Counted from the stretch's first letter, positions 42,593 through 52,334 are shown. The stretch is DNA of 64,000 nt from Larkinella humicola (GCF_008727875.1 NZ_VTWS01000001.1:124001-188000); one strand, 5' to 3'. The notes: generated from the sequence alone by a model not told the origin. Program-made: numbers and translations.

Positions 42593-43183
42593 ATGAGCAC
42601 CCGAGAAAGTATACTGGCTGCGGTTTTGAAAAACCAGCCTCCCGCCAGTCCGTTGCCCGATCTGTCTTTTTTAAAGGGCAATCGACCGGACATCGTTTCA
42701 ACCTATCAGGCGGTTTTTACCAGCATCGGCGGCAGCGTCTTTGTCGTTGACGATCTGGCCGCCGTGAACGCCCGGCTTCTGGAGAACTTCGATTCTACGA
42801 AACGGCTGGTAACCACCCTGCCGGACCTGGGCGAACCGTTTGAAGTTCTCTCCAAAACCGCCGATCCGCGCACCTTCAACGATGTCGAACTGGCCGTGAT
42901 CGAAGCCCAACTGGCCGTGGCCGAAAACGGGGCGGTCTGGCTCCCGGAACAACGGATGGGGCAACGCATTATTCCGTATATCTGCCAGCATCTGGCGGTG
43001 GTCGTTCGGGCCGAAACCATCGTTCCGACCCTGCACGAAGCCTATGCGCAAATCGGGGTGGGCGATTACGGTTTTGGTGCGTTCATCGGCGGCCCCTCCA
43101 AAACGGCGGACATCGAGCAGGCGCTGGTGATGGGCGCGCACGGACCGATTACGATGAGCGTGTTTATTTTAACTACTAATTAG
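42593..43183 (+). CDS. lutC: L-lactate utilisation protein C (LUD domain)
   Basis: 196-aa LUD-domain protein completing lutABC. Contains VEAQLAVAENGAVWLPEQRMGQR-type block (AVIEAQLAVAENGAVW), HLAVVVRAETIVPTL and IGGPSKTADIEQALVMGAHGP, a LUD hallmark. It starts 34 bp after lutB. A family A palindrome follows 18 bp after its stop. Confidence 0.93.
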   Translation: MSTRESILAAVLKNQPPASPLPDLSFLKGNRPDIVSTYQAVFTSIGGSVFVVDDLAAVNARLLENFDSTKRLVTTLPDLGEPFEVLSKTADPRTFNDVELAVIEAQLAVAENGAVWLPEQRMGQRIIPYICQHLAVVVRAETIVPTLHEAYAQIGVGDYGFGAFIGGPSKTADIEQALVMGAHGPITMSVFILTTN

Positions 43184-43200
43184 GAGATTTTATAATTTAT

Positions 43201-43309
43201 AGTCCTTTCGCTTTTTGCCCCTAAATCCCCTAAAGGGGACTATTAGCATCCGGATGATTCCGCGTCCAAGTCCCCTTTAGGGGATTTAGGGGCAAAAAGC
43301 GAAAAGACT
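43201..43309. repeat. Family A palindrome, copy 2
   Basis: 41-nt arms (43201-43241 and 43269-43309) with one mismatch, core perfect over 36 nt, built on CCCCTAAATCCCCTAAAG, with a 27-nt loop reading AGCATCCGGA and CCGCGTCCA. 18 bp after the lutC stop. Confidence 0.92.
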
Positions 43310-43329
43310 ATTCGCATCATTTGCTTTAA

Positions 43330-45246
43330 ATGATCAGTAACTCAACCCCGAACATGACCCTTATCATCCGCGACAACCTGCAGGAAACCTATACAGACGT
43401 CTATACCGACGAAGCCCTCGCGGCCCTTTCGGCACTGGCTCCCTTCAACCAACGCATCAAAACCGCCATGACCGACCGACTGAAACGGCGGGCTGATCGG
43501 CAAAAGACTAAAACCCGCATCACCTTCCTCGACCCGGAAAGTCTGATTCCCGGTACGGCGATTACCGTGCAGGACGCCCGTGACGGCCACTTCGAAGGCT
43601 CGGTTATTCCGGCCGACCTGCAACGCCAGTGGATTCAGGGAACCGGGCCAGCCGCCAAACCCAACGCCCCCGTCGAAAACAGCATCCGAAACGTGGCCTA
43701 CGCGCTGTTGTCGGGTGCCGACGGCTGGATGTTCGACGGCGAAGATGCGCTGGGACAAATTACCACCATGTCGCTCGACAACCAGCGCAACCTCAAACTC
43801 GCCATTCACAAAGACCCGGTTTTCCTGAAAGTAGCCGAACAGGTCGCCCAGGAAATGAACCGCTGGTCGAACTCATTTCTGGGCCGCGAAATGATCACCG
43901 ATTGGGAAACCCAACTGAATTTTACTACCAAAATCTTCCGGGCGCGGGGTCTTCACCTCGACGACCGGCACATCCGCGACGCCGACGGAACAGCTCTGGC
44001 CGCGTCTATTGTCGATGCGACACTCTACGTCGTCAATAATTATCAGGCACTGCAAAAAGCCGGTTCGTCCATCGTCCTGTATTTACCCAAAATCCAGACT
44101 GCCGGGGAAGCCGCCGTCTGGAACGACCTGCTCGACGCACTGGAAAGCCAGATTGGACTCCCCGCCGGAACGATTAAAGTGTATGTGCTGGTCGAACAAC
44201 TCGAAGCGACGCACCAGTTGATGGAAATCCGGGCGGCTTTGGGGAAACATTTCGTAGGCTACAATACCGGTCGCTGGGATTACATCAACAGCGTTTCGGA
44301 TGCAATGGCGTGGGACAAAACGTTCATTAATCCGAACATTGAAGCCATTACGATGACCTACGGGTACATGCGAAATTACGAAGACCGGGTTCGCCGGGCC
44401 GTCAACACACCGGACTTGCACGGCAATTTTGCCTTGTGGCAGGGCGGTATGGAACCCAACATTCCGGTGGGTTCCGAAGCCGGAGTCGCAGCCAGCATGG
44501 AAAAAGCCGTGGCGGGTGCCGGTCGCGAACAGCGCGAGGGAGCCAGCGGCAAGTGGGTGGCGCACTGGAAAATGGTACACATCGTCCGACCGGTTTGGGA
44601 GAAAGTGGGCGAAGCCAATCAGCTGGGCCGTGCATTTCCCCGGCTGACGTACACGCAAGCTGACGCCGACGGCTTAATTCTGATCGAACCGGCACCGACC
44701 GACATTCGGGGCGCGCGGAATCTGGTGAGTGTAGCGTTGCAATACGGTAATGCGTTCGGGCAGGGGATGCAGGCAGCAGCCCTGAAACCGGCGGATTTTT
44801 TCGGCAACGACGATATTTTGTACCTGATGGAAGACATGGCAACGGGCGAAATCCGGCTGAGTATTCTGTGGGAATGGATTCACAAAGGGGCGGTTTTGAC
44901 GGACGACGATCCCGAAACCGGAACACAGGCCGGGGCGTTTTTTTCGGAGGAACTGTACCAAAAACTGGTGGCCGAAGAATACGAAAAGCTGTTGAAAGCG
45001 GCTAGTAAGGATGTGTACGAATCCTCGAAAACGACGACCTTGCCCATTGCGCTGGAGATTGCGAACGTCTACACGCTGAGCGCAGTAAAACCGCCCTGGT
45101 TCATCGACCTGCTGAACATCAACCTCAACAATCTGGATCTGGACGTGGCGAAAAAACGGATTCTACTGTATATGAACACGCTGGTGCAGGACGGCAAACG
45201 AATCACCGAAAATTTAGACTTTGTAGCAACGAGTCCGTATGTTTAG
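43330..45246 (+). CDS. Malate synthase (divergent, long)
   Basis: 638-aa enzyme expected to condense glyoxylate with acetyl-CoA to malate. The key residues align: Arg in FRARGLHLDDRH, Glu in YVLVEQLEATHQLMEI, Asp in FVGYNTGRWDYI (NxGRWDYI signature) and the catalytic-base Asp in LMEDMATGEIR followed by LWEWIHKGA. It is about 100 aa longer than enterobacterial AceB, with weak similarity outside these blocks, so its substrate may differ somewhat. An ATG at 43354 is an alternative start. Malic enzyme follows 59 bp later; isocitrate lyase is not in the window. Confidence 0.85.
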   Translation: MISNSTPNMTLIIRDNLQETYTDVYTDEALAALSALAPFNQRIKTAMTDRLKRRADRQKTKTRITFLDPESLIPGTAITVQDARDGHFEGSVIPADLQRQWIQGTGPAAKPNAPVENSIRNVAYALLSGADGWMFDGEDALGQITTMSLDNQRNLKLAIHKDPVFLKVAEQVAQEMNRWSNSFLGREMITDWETQLNFTTKIFRARGLHLDDRHIRDADGTALAASIVDATLYVVNNYQALQKAGSSIVLYLPKIQTAGEAAVWNDLLDALESQIGLPAGTIKVYVLVEQLEATHQLMEIRAALGKHFVGYNTGRWDYINSVSDAMAWDKTFINPNIEAITMTYGYMRNYEDRVRRAVNTPDLHGNFALWQGGMEPNIPVGSEAGVAASMEKAVAGAGREQREGASGKWVAHWKMVHIVRPVWEKVGEANQLGRAFPRLTYTQADADGLILIEPAPTDIRGARNLVSVALQYGNAFGQGMQAAALKPADFFGNDDILYLMEDMATGEIRLSILWEWIHKGAVLTDDDPETGTQAGAFFSEELYQKLVAEEYEKLLKAASKDVYESSKTTTLPIALEIANVYTLSAVKPPWFIDLLNINLNNLDLDVAKKRILLYMNTLVQDGKRITENLDFVATSPYV

Positions 45247-45305
45247 GGGCGGTTTTTGGCAGCAGTGGGCTGTCGCAACAATCGCCATCAGCAAACTACG
45301 ATTCC

Positions 45306-47570
45306 ATGAGTTCGCAAAAATTACGGGAAGATGCGCTGCATTATCACGCCAAAGGACGTCCGGGAAAAATTGAGGTTGTTCCGACCAAAGAAACGCTAAA
45401 TCAACGGGATCTGTCGCTGGCTTATTCACCCGGCGTGGCGGAACCGTGTCTGGAAATTGCCAGCTTTCCCGAAAAAATTTACGATTACACGACCAAAGGC
45501 AATCTGGTGGCGGTGATCACCAACGGCACGGCGGTGTTGGGTCTGGGCGATATTGGCCCCGGCGCTTCCAAACCGGTGATGGAGGGAAAATGCCTGCTGT
45601 TTAAAATCTATGCCGACATCGATGCCTTCGATATTGAGCTGAATACCACCAACATCGATGAGTTTGTGCGGACCGTCAAGATTCTGGAGCCCACCTTTGG
45701 CGGGGTCAATCTGGAGGACATTGCCGCTCCGGCCTGCTTCGAAATTGAAGAGCGGCTCCGGAAAGAACTGACAATTCCGGTCATGCACGACGACCAGCAC
45801 GGCACCGCCATCACCAGCGCAGCGGCTTTGTTGAACGCGTTAACAATATCTGGTAAAGAAATCAGTGAGATCAAGCTGGCCGTCAATGGTGCCGGTGCGG
45901 CTGCCATCGCCTGTCTGGATTTGTACGTTGCACTGGGCGTTAAAAAAGAGCATATTACGGTTTTTGATAAGGACGGATTGCTGCACCCCGCCCGCACGAA
46001 TCTGGTTCCGAACCAATACAAGTACGTCCGGGATCAGCTCCCGGACGGCTGGACGCTGGCCGACGCCATGCAGGGTGCGGATGTGTTTCTGGGGTTATCG
46101 ATCGGGAAGGTCGTTAGCCAGGACATGGTCAAATCCATGGCGAAAGATTGCATCGTGTTTGCGATGGCGAATCCCACGCCCGAAATTTCCTACGAGGAAG
46201 CGGTTGCCGTCCGACCCGACATCATCATGGCCACGGGGCGGTCCGACTATCCCAATCAGGTAAACAATGTGCTGGGCTTCCCCTATATTTTTCGGGGTGC
46301 GCTGGATGTGCGGGCCACGGCGATTAACGAAGCGATGAAACTGGCGGCCGTTCGGGCGCTGGCCGATCTGGCGAAAAAGACGGTTCCTGAAATTGTCAAC
46401 ATGACCTACGGCCAACAGAATCTGTCGTTCGGAAGGCAATATATTTTGCCCAAACCGACGGACCCCCGACTTCTGACCACCGTTGCGCCCGCCGTAGCCA
46501 AAGCCGCGATGGAATCGGGGGTTGCCGGCAAGTTGATTACCGATTGGGAAGAATACCATTCGCAGTTATCGCACCGCATCGGCCTGGACAATTCGCTGAT
46601 TCGGGGCATTATCAACCAGGCGAAACGGTCGCCGAAACGGGTGGTTTTCACCGACGGCGAAAATCTGACGGTGCTACGGGCGGTTCAGGAAGTGCTTGAA
46701 CAGAAGATCGCGGTGCCGATTTTGCTGGGGAACGCGACGAAAATAAACCGGATCATTCGGGAAAATAAACTGGCGATCGAACGGGTTACCATCATTGATC
46801 CGCGTTCCCGGAAACAGGAAAAAACCGTGCTGGATTACGCCGAAGTGCTGTATGAAAAACGGAAACGGAAAGGACTGACCTTCGTCGATGCGAAGGGATT
46901 GATGCTGCACCGCAATTATTACGGCGCGGTGATGGTGGAAGTCGGGGCCGCCGATGTGTTGATTTCGGGCTTGACGCGCAATTACCCCCAAACGCTGCGA
47001 CCGGCCTTGCAGGTGATTGGACCACAGGACGGCATCAACAAGATTCTGGGGATGTATATCCTGATGAGTCGATTCGGCCCGATTTTCCTGGCCGACACCA
47101 CCGTCAACATCAGCCCGACCGCCGAGGAACTGGTGGAAATTGCCGAAATCACGGCTAATGAAGTGAAGCGGCTGAATGTGGAACCCCGCATCGCGTTTCT
47201 GTCTTATTCGACGTTTGGCAGTGCCGGTGGCGAAGACGCTCTGAAAATGCAGAAAGCCGTCAAAATTCTTCACGCCAAACGCCCGGATTTGATCGTCGAC
47301 GGTGAAATGCAGGCTCATTTGCCTTTCAATCTGAACTTATTGAAAGAAACGTATCCGTTCTCGCCCCTGGCGAAATCGGGCGCGAATACGCTGATTTTCC
47401 CCAATCTGTCATCGTCCAACATTGCGTATAATCTTTTGAAAGAAATTGCGCAGATTGAAAAAATCGGCCCGGTGTTGATGGGGCTGAAAAAACCGATCCA
47501 CGTTTTGCAACTCGGCAGTACGGTACGGGAAATTTTCAACATGGTTGCGGTCGCGGTTGTCGATCGGTAA
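45306..47570 (+). CDS. maeB: NADP-dependent malic enzyme with phosphotransacetylase domain
   Basis: 754-aa bidomain protein that decarboxylates malate to pyruvate. Malic enzyme N-terminal half: [52 protein letters not shown] and the nucleotide site [19 protein letters not shown]. Residues about 430-754 are the inactive-type phosphotransacetylase (Pta) domain ([37 protein letters not shown]) that senses acetyl-CoA. Full length. Converges on ribD with only 6 bp between stops. Confidence 0.96.
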   Translation: MSSQKLREDALHYHAKGRPGKIEVVPTKETLNQRDLSLAYSPGVAEPCLEIASFPEKIYDYTTKGNLVAVITNGTAVLGLGDIGPGASKPVMEGKCLLFKIYADIDAFDIELNTTNIDEFVRTVKILEPTFGGVNLEDIAAPACFEIEERLRKELTIPVMHDDQHGTAITSAAALLNALTISGKEISEIKLAVNGAGAAAIACLDLYVALGVKKEHITVFDKDGLLHPARTNLVPNQYKYVRDQLPDGWTLADAMQGADVFLGLSIGKVVSQDMVKSMAKDCIVFAMANPTPEISYEEAVAVRPDIIMATGRSDYPNQVNNVLGFPYIFRGALDVRATAINEAMKLAAVRALADLAKKTVPEIVNMTYGQQNLSFGRQYILPKPTDPRLLTTVAPAVAKAAMESGVAGKLITDWEEYHSQLSHRIGLDNSLIRGIINQAKRSPKRVVFTDGENLTVLRAVQEVLEQKIAVPILLGNATKINRIIRENKLAIERVTIIDPRSRKQEKTVLDYAEVLYEKRKRKGLTFVDAKGLMLHRNYYGAVMVEVGAADVLISGLTRNYPQTLRPALQVIGPQDGINKILGMYILMSRFGPIFLADTTVNISPTAEELVEIAEITANEVKRLNVEPRIAFLSYSTFGSAGGEDALKMQKAVKILHAKRPDLIVDGEMQAHLPFNLNLLKETYPFSPLAKSGANTLIFPNLSSSNIAYNLLKEIAQIEKIGPVLMGLKKPIHVLQLGSTVREIFNMVAVAVVDR

Positions 47571-47576
47571 TTCGGT

Positions 47577-48689
47577 TCAGGAAGGCCGGTACGTCATCAG
47601 CGAATCATCGCCGATCCGCTCGGTAGCGACCAGCCTTCCCCGAGCCACGGGAGCCGCCAGCCCTTCGCCCATCACTTTCAGACTTTTAAAAACCCGCACC
47701 TCATCCCAAAGCCCCAGATTCAGAAAGCTTTCCAGCAAAGCCGCCCCGCCTTCCACAATCACCGACTGAATTTTTTGCCGGTGTAAATCGGCGATGAGTT
47801 GGGGCAGGAAAGGAGTTTCAGGGTCTAATTGGACGTATTTTGTTAAAGCCCCTAAATCCCCTAAAGGGGACTTTGTGGATCCGGATTTTGCTGTGTCCAA
47901 GTCCCCTTTAGGGGATTTAGGGGCATCTACACCTGTTTCCTTTCCCGGCAAAACCGTATACACCAGCGTCGGCTGCAAACCGTCGAAAAGGTGCAGAGAA
48001 GCGGGTAATTGCAATTGCTTATCGATCACAATGCGAACGGGGTTGCGCCCGCTCCAGAGCCGGGCATTCAACTGCGGATTGTCGTGCCGGGCGGTGTTGG
48101 TCCCCACCATGATCGCATCTTCCTCCGTTCGCCATTTGTGGACCAACTGCCGCGACAGCGGGCTGCTGATCGGAATGGGGCGAAAATCGGCGGGAGCCAT
48201 AAAACCGTCGGCGGTTTCGGCCCATTTCAGAATCAGGTACGGTCGTTGTTGTTCGATAAAGGTAAAAAACCGCCGGTTCAATTCACGGCCCCGCTCGGCC
48301 AGCAAACCGGTTTCTACTTCAATACCGGCTGCCCGCAGTTTGGCTAACCCTTTGCCGGCCACCAGTGGATTCGGGTCGTCGTTGCAAACGATTACCTTTT
48401 TCACCCGTTTGGCAATCAGTAAATCGGCGCAGGGGGGCGTTTTTCCAAAATGCGAACACGGTTCCAGCGTGACGTAAACCGTCGATTCGGGCAGCAGTGA
48501 TTCGTCGGTTACCGAGCGAACGGCGTTCACTTCGGCGTGTGGGCCGCCGTACTGCCGGTGCCAGCCTTCGCCAATGATGCGCTGATTGTGGACAATGACG
48601 CAGCCCACCATCGGGTTTGGGCTGACGTGCCCCCGGCCCAGTTTGGCCAGTTCCAGGGCGCGGGACATGAATAAGGTGTCGTCAATCAA
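47577..48689 (-). CDS. ribD: Riboflavin biosynthesis protein RibD with palindromic insertion
   Basis: 370-aa bifunctional deaminase/reductase. Deaminase domain: zinc ligands in HAEVNAVRS (residues 51-53) and EPCSHFGKTPPCADLL (Cys78, Cys87), with NPMVGCVIV. Reductase domain from about 150: LILKWAETADGFMA, TEEDAIMVGTNTARHDNPQLNAR, SVIVEGGAALLESFLN. Residues about 256-281 (KSPKGDLDTAKSGSTKSPLG region) come from a family A palindrome that keeps frame, in a stretch between conserved blocks. The domain is otherwise complete, so the enzyme is probably functional. Confidence 0.94.
   Translation of the reverse strand: MIDDTLFMSRALELAKLGRGHVSPNPMVGCVIVHNQRIIGEGWHRQYGGPHAEVNAVRSVTDESLLPESTVYVTLEPCSHFGKTPPCADLLIAKRVKKVIVCNDDPNPLVAGKGLAKLRAAGIEVETGLLAERGRELNRRFFTFIEQQRPYLILKWAETADGFMAPADFRPIPISSPLSRQLVHKWRTEEDAIMVGTNTARHDNPQLNARLWSGRNPVRIVIDKQLQLPASLHLFDGLQPTLVYTVLPGKETGVDAPKSPKGDLDTAKSGSTKSPLGDLGALTKYVQLDPETPFLPQLIADLHRQKIQSVIVEGGAALLESFLNLGLWDEVRVFKSLKVMGEGLAAPVARGRLVATERIGDDSLMTYRPS
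47848..47924. repeat. Family A palindrome inserted inside ribD
   Basis: Perfect 25-nt arms (47848-47872, 47900-47924) around CCCCTAAATCCCCTAAAG with a 27-nt loop containing GGATCCGGA and GTGTCCA. It is in frame with ribD and adds about 26 codons. No obvious target-site duplication was seen. Confidence 0.92.
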
Positions 48690-48789
48690 CGGTTTTCAGG
48701 ATCAGTTGTATACTTCAACGTAAAGAAATCAGTAAAATCCGTGAAATCTGTTTCGCGAAGGTTTAGATTTACGCAAATTTTACGTCCGC

Positions 48790-49635
48790 ATGATTACAGC
48801 CAAGTCGTTATTTGATTCGCTGGTGGGGCAGTTGGTAGGCTACCGCCCGGAAGAAGCCCGCGCCATCGTGTTTTTGTTGCTGGAACATTACCTGTTGCTT
48901 CGCCGAACCGACGTGGTGGCCGGTAAGCCGATTCCCACCAATCCTCCCCAACCCGACTGGGCCGAACTCATCCGGCGGCTCAACAGCCACGAACCCGTTC
49001 AGCACCTCATTGGCACAACGGAGTTTTGCGGTCTGGAGTTTCAGGTGTCGCCGGCGGTGCTGATTCCCCGCCCCGAAACCGAAGAACTGATCCGGCTCAT
49101 CGTCCGGGATTATGCCGAAACCACCGGCCAACTGAACATCATCGACATCGGCACCGGCAGCGGCTGTATTGCGGTAACCCTGGCCCGGTTTCTGCCACAG
49201 GCATCGGTAGTGGCCTGGGATTTGTCGCCGGAAGCGCTCGAAGTGGCGCAGTTAAACGCCCGGACGCTCCTGGCGGACGTGGAGTTTGAACAACGCGACA
49301 TTCTCAATGTGGGCGAAGAAAACCGCCGGTTTGAGTGCGTGGTCAGCAATCCGCCGTACGTAACCTTGTCGGAAGCGGAACATATGGAAACGAATGTTTT
49401 ACGATATGAGCCCCATTTGGCGTTATTTGTAGAAGACCAGGATCCGCTGCTATTTTATAAAGCCGTCGCCGATTTTGGGCGGCAACACCTGAACACGGAC
49501 GGCGCCTGCTACGTCGAAATCAACGAGCGGTTTGGACCGCAAACCCAGCAGGTGTTCGAAGAACGCGGTTATCGGAATGTGCAGATTTTCAAGGACATTC
49601 ATGGCAAAGAGCGATTTGTTAAGGCGGTTAAATAA
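48790..49635 (+). CDS. prmC: Release factor glutamine methyltransferase PrmC
   Basis: 281-aa enzyme that methylates the Gln of the GGQ motif of release factors. The N-terminal helical domain (YRPEEARAIVFLLLEHYLL, HEPVQHLIGTTEFCGLEF, PAVLIPRPETEELI) precedes the SAM domain: IIDIGTGSGCIAVTLARFLP and the catalytic CVVSNPPYVTLSE. YVEINERFGPQTQQVFE closes the domain. Divergent from ribD. Confidence 0.96.
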   Translation: MITAKSLFDSLVGQLVGYRPEEARAIVFLLLEHYLLLRRTDVVAGKPIPTNPPQPDWAELIRRLNSHEPVQHLIGTTEFCGLEFQVSPAVLIPRPETEELIRLIVRDYAETTGQLNIIDIGTGSGCIAVTLARFLPQASVVAWDLSPEALEVAQLNARTLLADVEFEQRDILNVGEENRRFECVVSNPPYVTLSEAEHMETNVLRYEPHLALFVEDQDPLLFYKAVADFGRQHLNTDGACYVEINERFGPQTQQVFEERGYRNVQIFKDIHGKERFVKAVK

Positions 49636-49643
49636 TAATTATG

Positions 49644-49720
49644 AATGATGAATTATGGACGATGAACGATGGATTGCATGCGCCAGCCCATTCATCGTTC
49701 ATCATTCATAACTCATCATT
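49644..49720. repeat. Family B-related palindrome, copy 3
   Basis: 30-nt arms (49644-49673 and 49691-49720) with about four mismatches, built on AATGATGAATTATGGACG, loop of 17 nt. 9 bp past the prmC stop and 10 bp before the MoxR start. Confidence 0.75.
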
Positions 49721-49729
49721 CCTTAAAAA

Positions 49730-50704
49730 ATGACATCAGCAGACATCACCTATCATACCAAAATCCGTCAGGTATTCGACGAAATGAGCAAGGTCGTTGT
49801 GGGGCAGCAGGCCCTGCTCAACCGGCTGCTGATCGGCTTGTTTACCGGTGGGCATATTTTACTGGAAGGCGTTCCCGGCTTGGCCAAAACGCTGACGATC
49901 AACACGCTGGCAAAAGCGTTGCAGCTCGATTTCCAACGGATTCAGTTTACGCCCGATCTGCTCCCGGCCGATCTGGTCGGGACGATGATTTTTAATCAGA
50001 AATCCGGCGAGTTCGAAGTGAAGCAGGGACCGGTTTTTGCCAACCTGATTCTGGCCGATGAAGTCAACCGTTCGCCCGCCAAAGTGCAATCCGCCCTGCT
50101 CGAAGCCATGCAGGAAAAGCAGGTGACCATCGGCGAAGAAACGTTTATTCTCGATAAGCCTTTTCTGGTGCTGGCCACGCAGAATCCGGTCGAGCAGGAA
50201 GGGACCTACCCCCTGCCGGAAGCCCAGATTGACCGGTTTATGATGAAAGTTTTCGTGGGCTATTTGTCGAAAGACGAAGAACTGGAGGTCATGCGCCGGA
50301 TGTCGAACCTGAATTTCGATTACGAGGTGCAGCCGGTTCTGGACAAGGAAGACATTTTCGCGATTAAGAACGAAATCAATAAAATTACCATTTCGGAAAC
50401 CCTCGAACGCTATATCATCGAGCTGGTTTTTGCCACCCGCCGACCACTCGACTACAACCTGCGCGACGAAGCCCGGTATATTCAATACGGCGTGTCGCCC
50501 CGCGCCAGTATCAACCTCAACCGGGCCGCCAAAGCCCTCGCCTACTTCGACCAGCGCGATTACGTGTTGCCGGAAGACATCAAGGAAGTGGCCCCCGACG
50601 TGTTCAACCACCGGATTCTGCTCAACTACGAAGCCGAAGCCGACGGTGTGACAACTTTGCAGATCATTGATTCTATTCTGCGAAAAGTAGCGATTGGGCG
50701 GTAA
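49730..50704 (+). CDS. MoxR-family AAA+ ATPase
   Basis: 324-aa ATPase with Walker A GVPGLAKT (residues about 44-51, LLEGVPGLAKTLTINTLA), Walker B LADEVNRSPAKVQSALLEAMQEKQVT and sensor TQNPVEQEGTYPLPEAQIDRFMM. The C-terminal lid has PRASINLNRAAKALA. MoxR proteins usually chaperone or insert cofactors with a von Willebrand A partner, but the next gene here (Nif3-like) runs opposite, so its usual DUF58/VWA partners are absent from this window. Confidence 0.95.
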   Translation: MTSADITYHTKIRQVFDEMSKVVVGQQALLNRLLIGLFTGGHILLEGVPGLAKTLTINTLAKALQLDFQRIQFTPDLLPADLVGTMIFNQKSGEFEVKQGPVFANLILADEVNRSPAKVQSALLEAMQEKQVTIGEETFILDKPFLVLATQNPVEQEGTYPLPEAQIDRFMMKVFVGYLSKDEELEVMRRMSNLNFDYEVQPVLDKEDIFAIKNEINKITISETLERYIIELVFATRRPLDYNLRDEARYIQYGVSPRASINLNRAAKALAYFDQRDYVLPEDIKEVAPDVFNHRILLNYEAEADGVTTLQIIDSILRKVAIGR

Positions 50705-50766
50705 AAATCCCGTAAATGGGCCTCATGCTGGTAACCTTCTCAGGTTGGCCATGCTCTCTTTGTCAG

Positions 50767-51504
50767 TCAATCAGGCATCAGCACGACGAAGTCAAGCTCC
50801 GCCAAAAGTTGAGCGAGCTTCCGAATGCCCCATTCCTCGCTCCGTTGGTGGCCAATGGCAATGACGCCCATGCCCGTTTCTTCGACGGCTTTTTGGGCGG
50901 ATTTCCGGTATTGCCCCGTCAGGTATAAACCCGCTCCCCGCTCCGAGGCTTCCTGAATCAGGGCCGTAGTCATGGCACCAACAATGGCAATTTGGCCCGG
51001 TACGGTTTTTAGCCCCGGAATGGCGTCTTCATACCCGCCAAACTCATGGGCAATCCGCTGGCACCAACCCTGAAAGTCCAGTTGCGACTCCGAACCGATC
51101 ATCCCGATTGGCCGATCGGGATAGCCCGGCATCGCTTTGTAGCCTATCACCTCAAGGAGCGGTTTCGGCGTTCCAGAAAATCCCAGGGCTTCCGCCAGCC
51201 AACGGTTGTATCCGATCGTAAAATGCTCATCGAACGGAAGATGATGGTAAAGAACCGCCACGTTTGCGGGCAGGGAAGCCCGGTCGAGCTTCCAGGGGCG
51301 GTGCAGCCAGAGCGTATCGATGCGGTGGGTAACCAGCCATTCCGGAAGCGCCGGCCAGGGTTCAAGAACCAGCCCCAGCCGTTGAACCGGATGGCCTGAC
51401 GGATCGAAACCGGAACCGTAGAACAGACCACCTTGTTCCCCGGGAGGATAGACGGACGTATTAAAAATCTCCGCCAGAAGCTGTAAGAATTGCGTTAAAA
51501 TCAC
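50767..51504 (-). CDS. Nif3-like dinuclear metal-centre protein
   Basis: 245 aa from a GTG start (51502-51504). Nif3/YbgI-fold features: N-terminal LTQFLQLLAEIFNTSVYPPG, YHHLPFDEHF with His/Asp metal-ligand type residues, and a C-terminal GHQRSEEWGIRKLAQLL, corresponding to the GHYxxExxG metal motif. The function of the family (GTP cyclohydrolase-like or hydrolase) is not settled. Divergent promoters are absent because it faces the MoxR gene tail to tail. Confidence 0.7.
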   Translation of the reverse strand: MILTQFLQLLAEIFNTSVYPPGEQGGLFYGSGFDPSGHPVQRLGLVLEPWPALPEWLVTHRIDTLWLHRPWKLDRASLPANVAVLYHHLPFDEHFTIGYNRWLAEALGFSGTPKPLLEVIGYKAMPGYPDRPIGMIGSESQLDFQGWCQRIAHEFGGYEDAIPGLKTVPGQIAIVGAMTTALIQEASERGAGLYLTGQYRKSAQKAVEETGMGVIAIGHQRSEEWGIRKLAQLLAELDFVVLMPD

Positions 51505-51510
51505 CGTCCT

Positions 51511-51518
51511 GAAAGCTA
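51511..51518 (-). promoter_or_regulatory. Possible -7 box just before the Nif3-like gene
   Basis: The minus strand reads TAGCTTTC, one mismatch to TAnnTTTG, 7 nt before the GTG start. If real, the leader would be only a few bases, as at hemC. Confidence 0.3.
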
Positions 51519-51585
51519 CGTGTTCCTAATGTCAGAAGCCGGGCATTCGATCCTCGCTAAAACCAGTCGGATCGAAAATCCCTTC

Positions 51586-51948
51586 CTACCATTGTTGAAT
51601 AACGATACCGAGTTGCGTATCGGTTAAAGCAAACTCTTTTGCTCCCCAGGGTCGTAGGGTTATTTTATTGAGATTGGGATGCAGGAACTCCGGATGGGTG
51701 GATGCGATCTGTTGGTAAACCGCTTCGATCTCATCGGTTACCAGTCTAAATTCAGGGCTATGTTCCTGAGCGAGCTCCGCATTTTCAAAAACGTTGATGC
51801 TCAAACCGTCTTTTTCAATGACGCAAAAGGGTTGCTTGGCGCCCAGTTCATTGTGCTCAATCGTGAATTCAAGACAATCGACAAATAATTTCAAGGCATC
51901 GTTAATGTCCGTGTAAAATACATTCGGTACAAGTCTGGTAAATTTCAT
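51586..51948 (-). CDS. VOC-superfamily protein (bleomycin-resistance fold)
   Basis: 120-aa single-domain vicinal oxygen chelate protein. MKFTRLVPNVFYTDINDALKLFVD, LECTIEHNEL-like strand and RPWGAKEFALTDTQLGIVIQQW at the C-terminus give the two beta-alpha-beta halves. Next to another VOC gene (51978-52334) on the same strand, 29 bp apart, so likely a small operon. Ligand unknown. Confidence 0.83.
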   Translation of the reverse strand: MKFTRLVPNVFYTDINDALKLFVDCLEFTIEHNELGAKQPFCVIEKDGLSINVFENAELAQEHSPEFRLVTDEIEAVYQQIASTHPEFLHPNLNKITLRPWGAKEFALTDTQLGIVIQQW

Positions 51949-51977
51949 GACAGTAGTTTGTTGGGTTTATGTTACAG

Positions 51978-52334
51978 TCAGACACGCTGCCCGAAGGTGA
52001 GGAGGTTGTTGTCGGGGTCCAAGACCGAAAATTCCTTTTGCCCCCAGGGTTTTTCCTGTAAAGGCCCCGCCGGATGGATGCTTACATTATGATCCATTAG
52101 CGACTGGTATAAGGAGTCAATGGCATCCGTCCGGATGTAAACCTGTCCGTAGTTTTGGGCGGGATCGAGGTCGCCGAACGCAAAAAAATGAATCTCGATC
52201 ACGTCTTTTTGCACCATCAGGTAGTCCGCAAAATCGGTCTGCCCGACTTCCTGAAAGCCCAACTGGTTCAGGTAAAAGTCTTGGGTGACGCGCTTGTTGC
52301 GCATAGGCAATTTGGGATGTATGGCTGTCAGCAT
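51978..52334 (-). CDS. VOC-superfamily protein (bleomycin-resistance fold)
   Basis: 118-aa protein with LTAIHPKLPMRNKRVTQDFYLNQLGFQEVG and EKPWGQKEFSVLDPDNNLLTFG, the Asp-Pro-Asp-Asn turn of glyoxalase-fold proteins. Adjacent to a second VOC gene and to a Crp-family regulator 110 bp upstream that could regulate both. Role (resistance or small-molecule metabolism) unknown. Confidence 0.85.
   Translation of the reverse strand: MLTAIHPKLPMRNKRVTQDFYLNQLGFQEVGQTDFADYLMVQKDVIEIHFFAFGDLDPAQNYGQVYIRTDAIDSLYQSLMDHNVSIHPAGPLQEKPWGQKEFSVLDPDNNLLTFGQRV

Noticed and set aside
47577-48689. ribD as a pseudogene because of the insertion
   Set aside because: The insertion keeps the frame and all catalytic blocks on both sides are intact.
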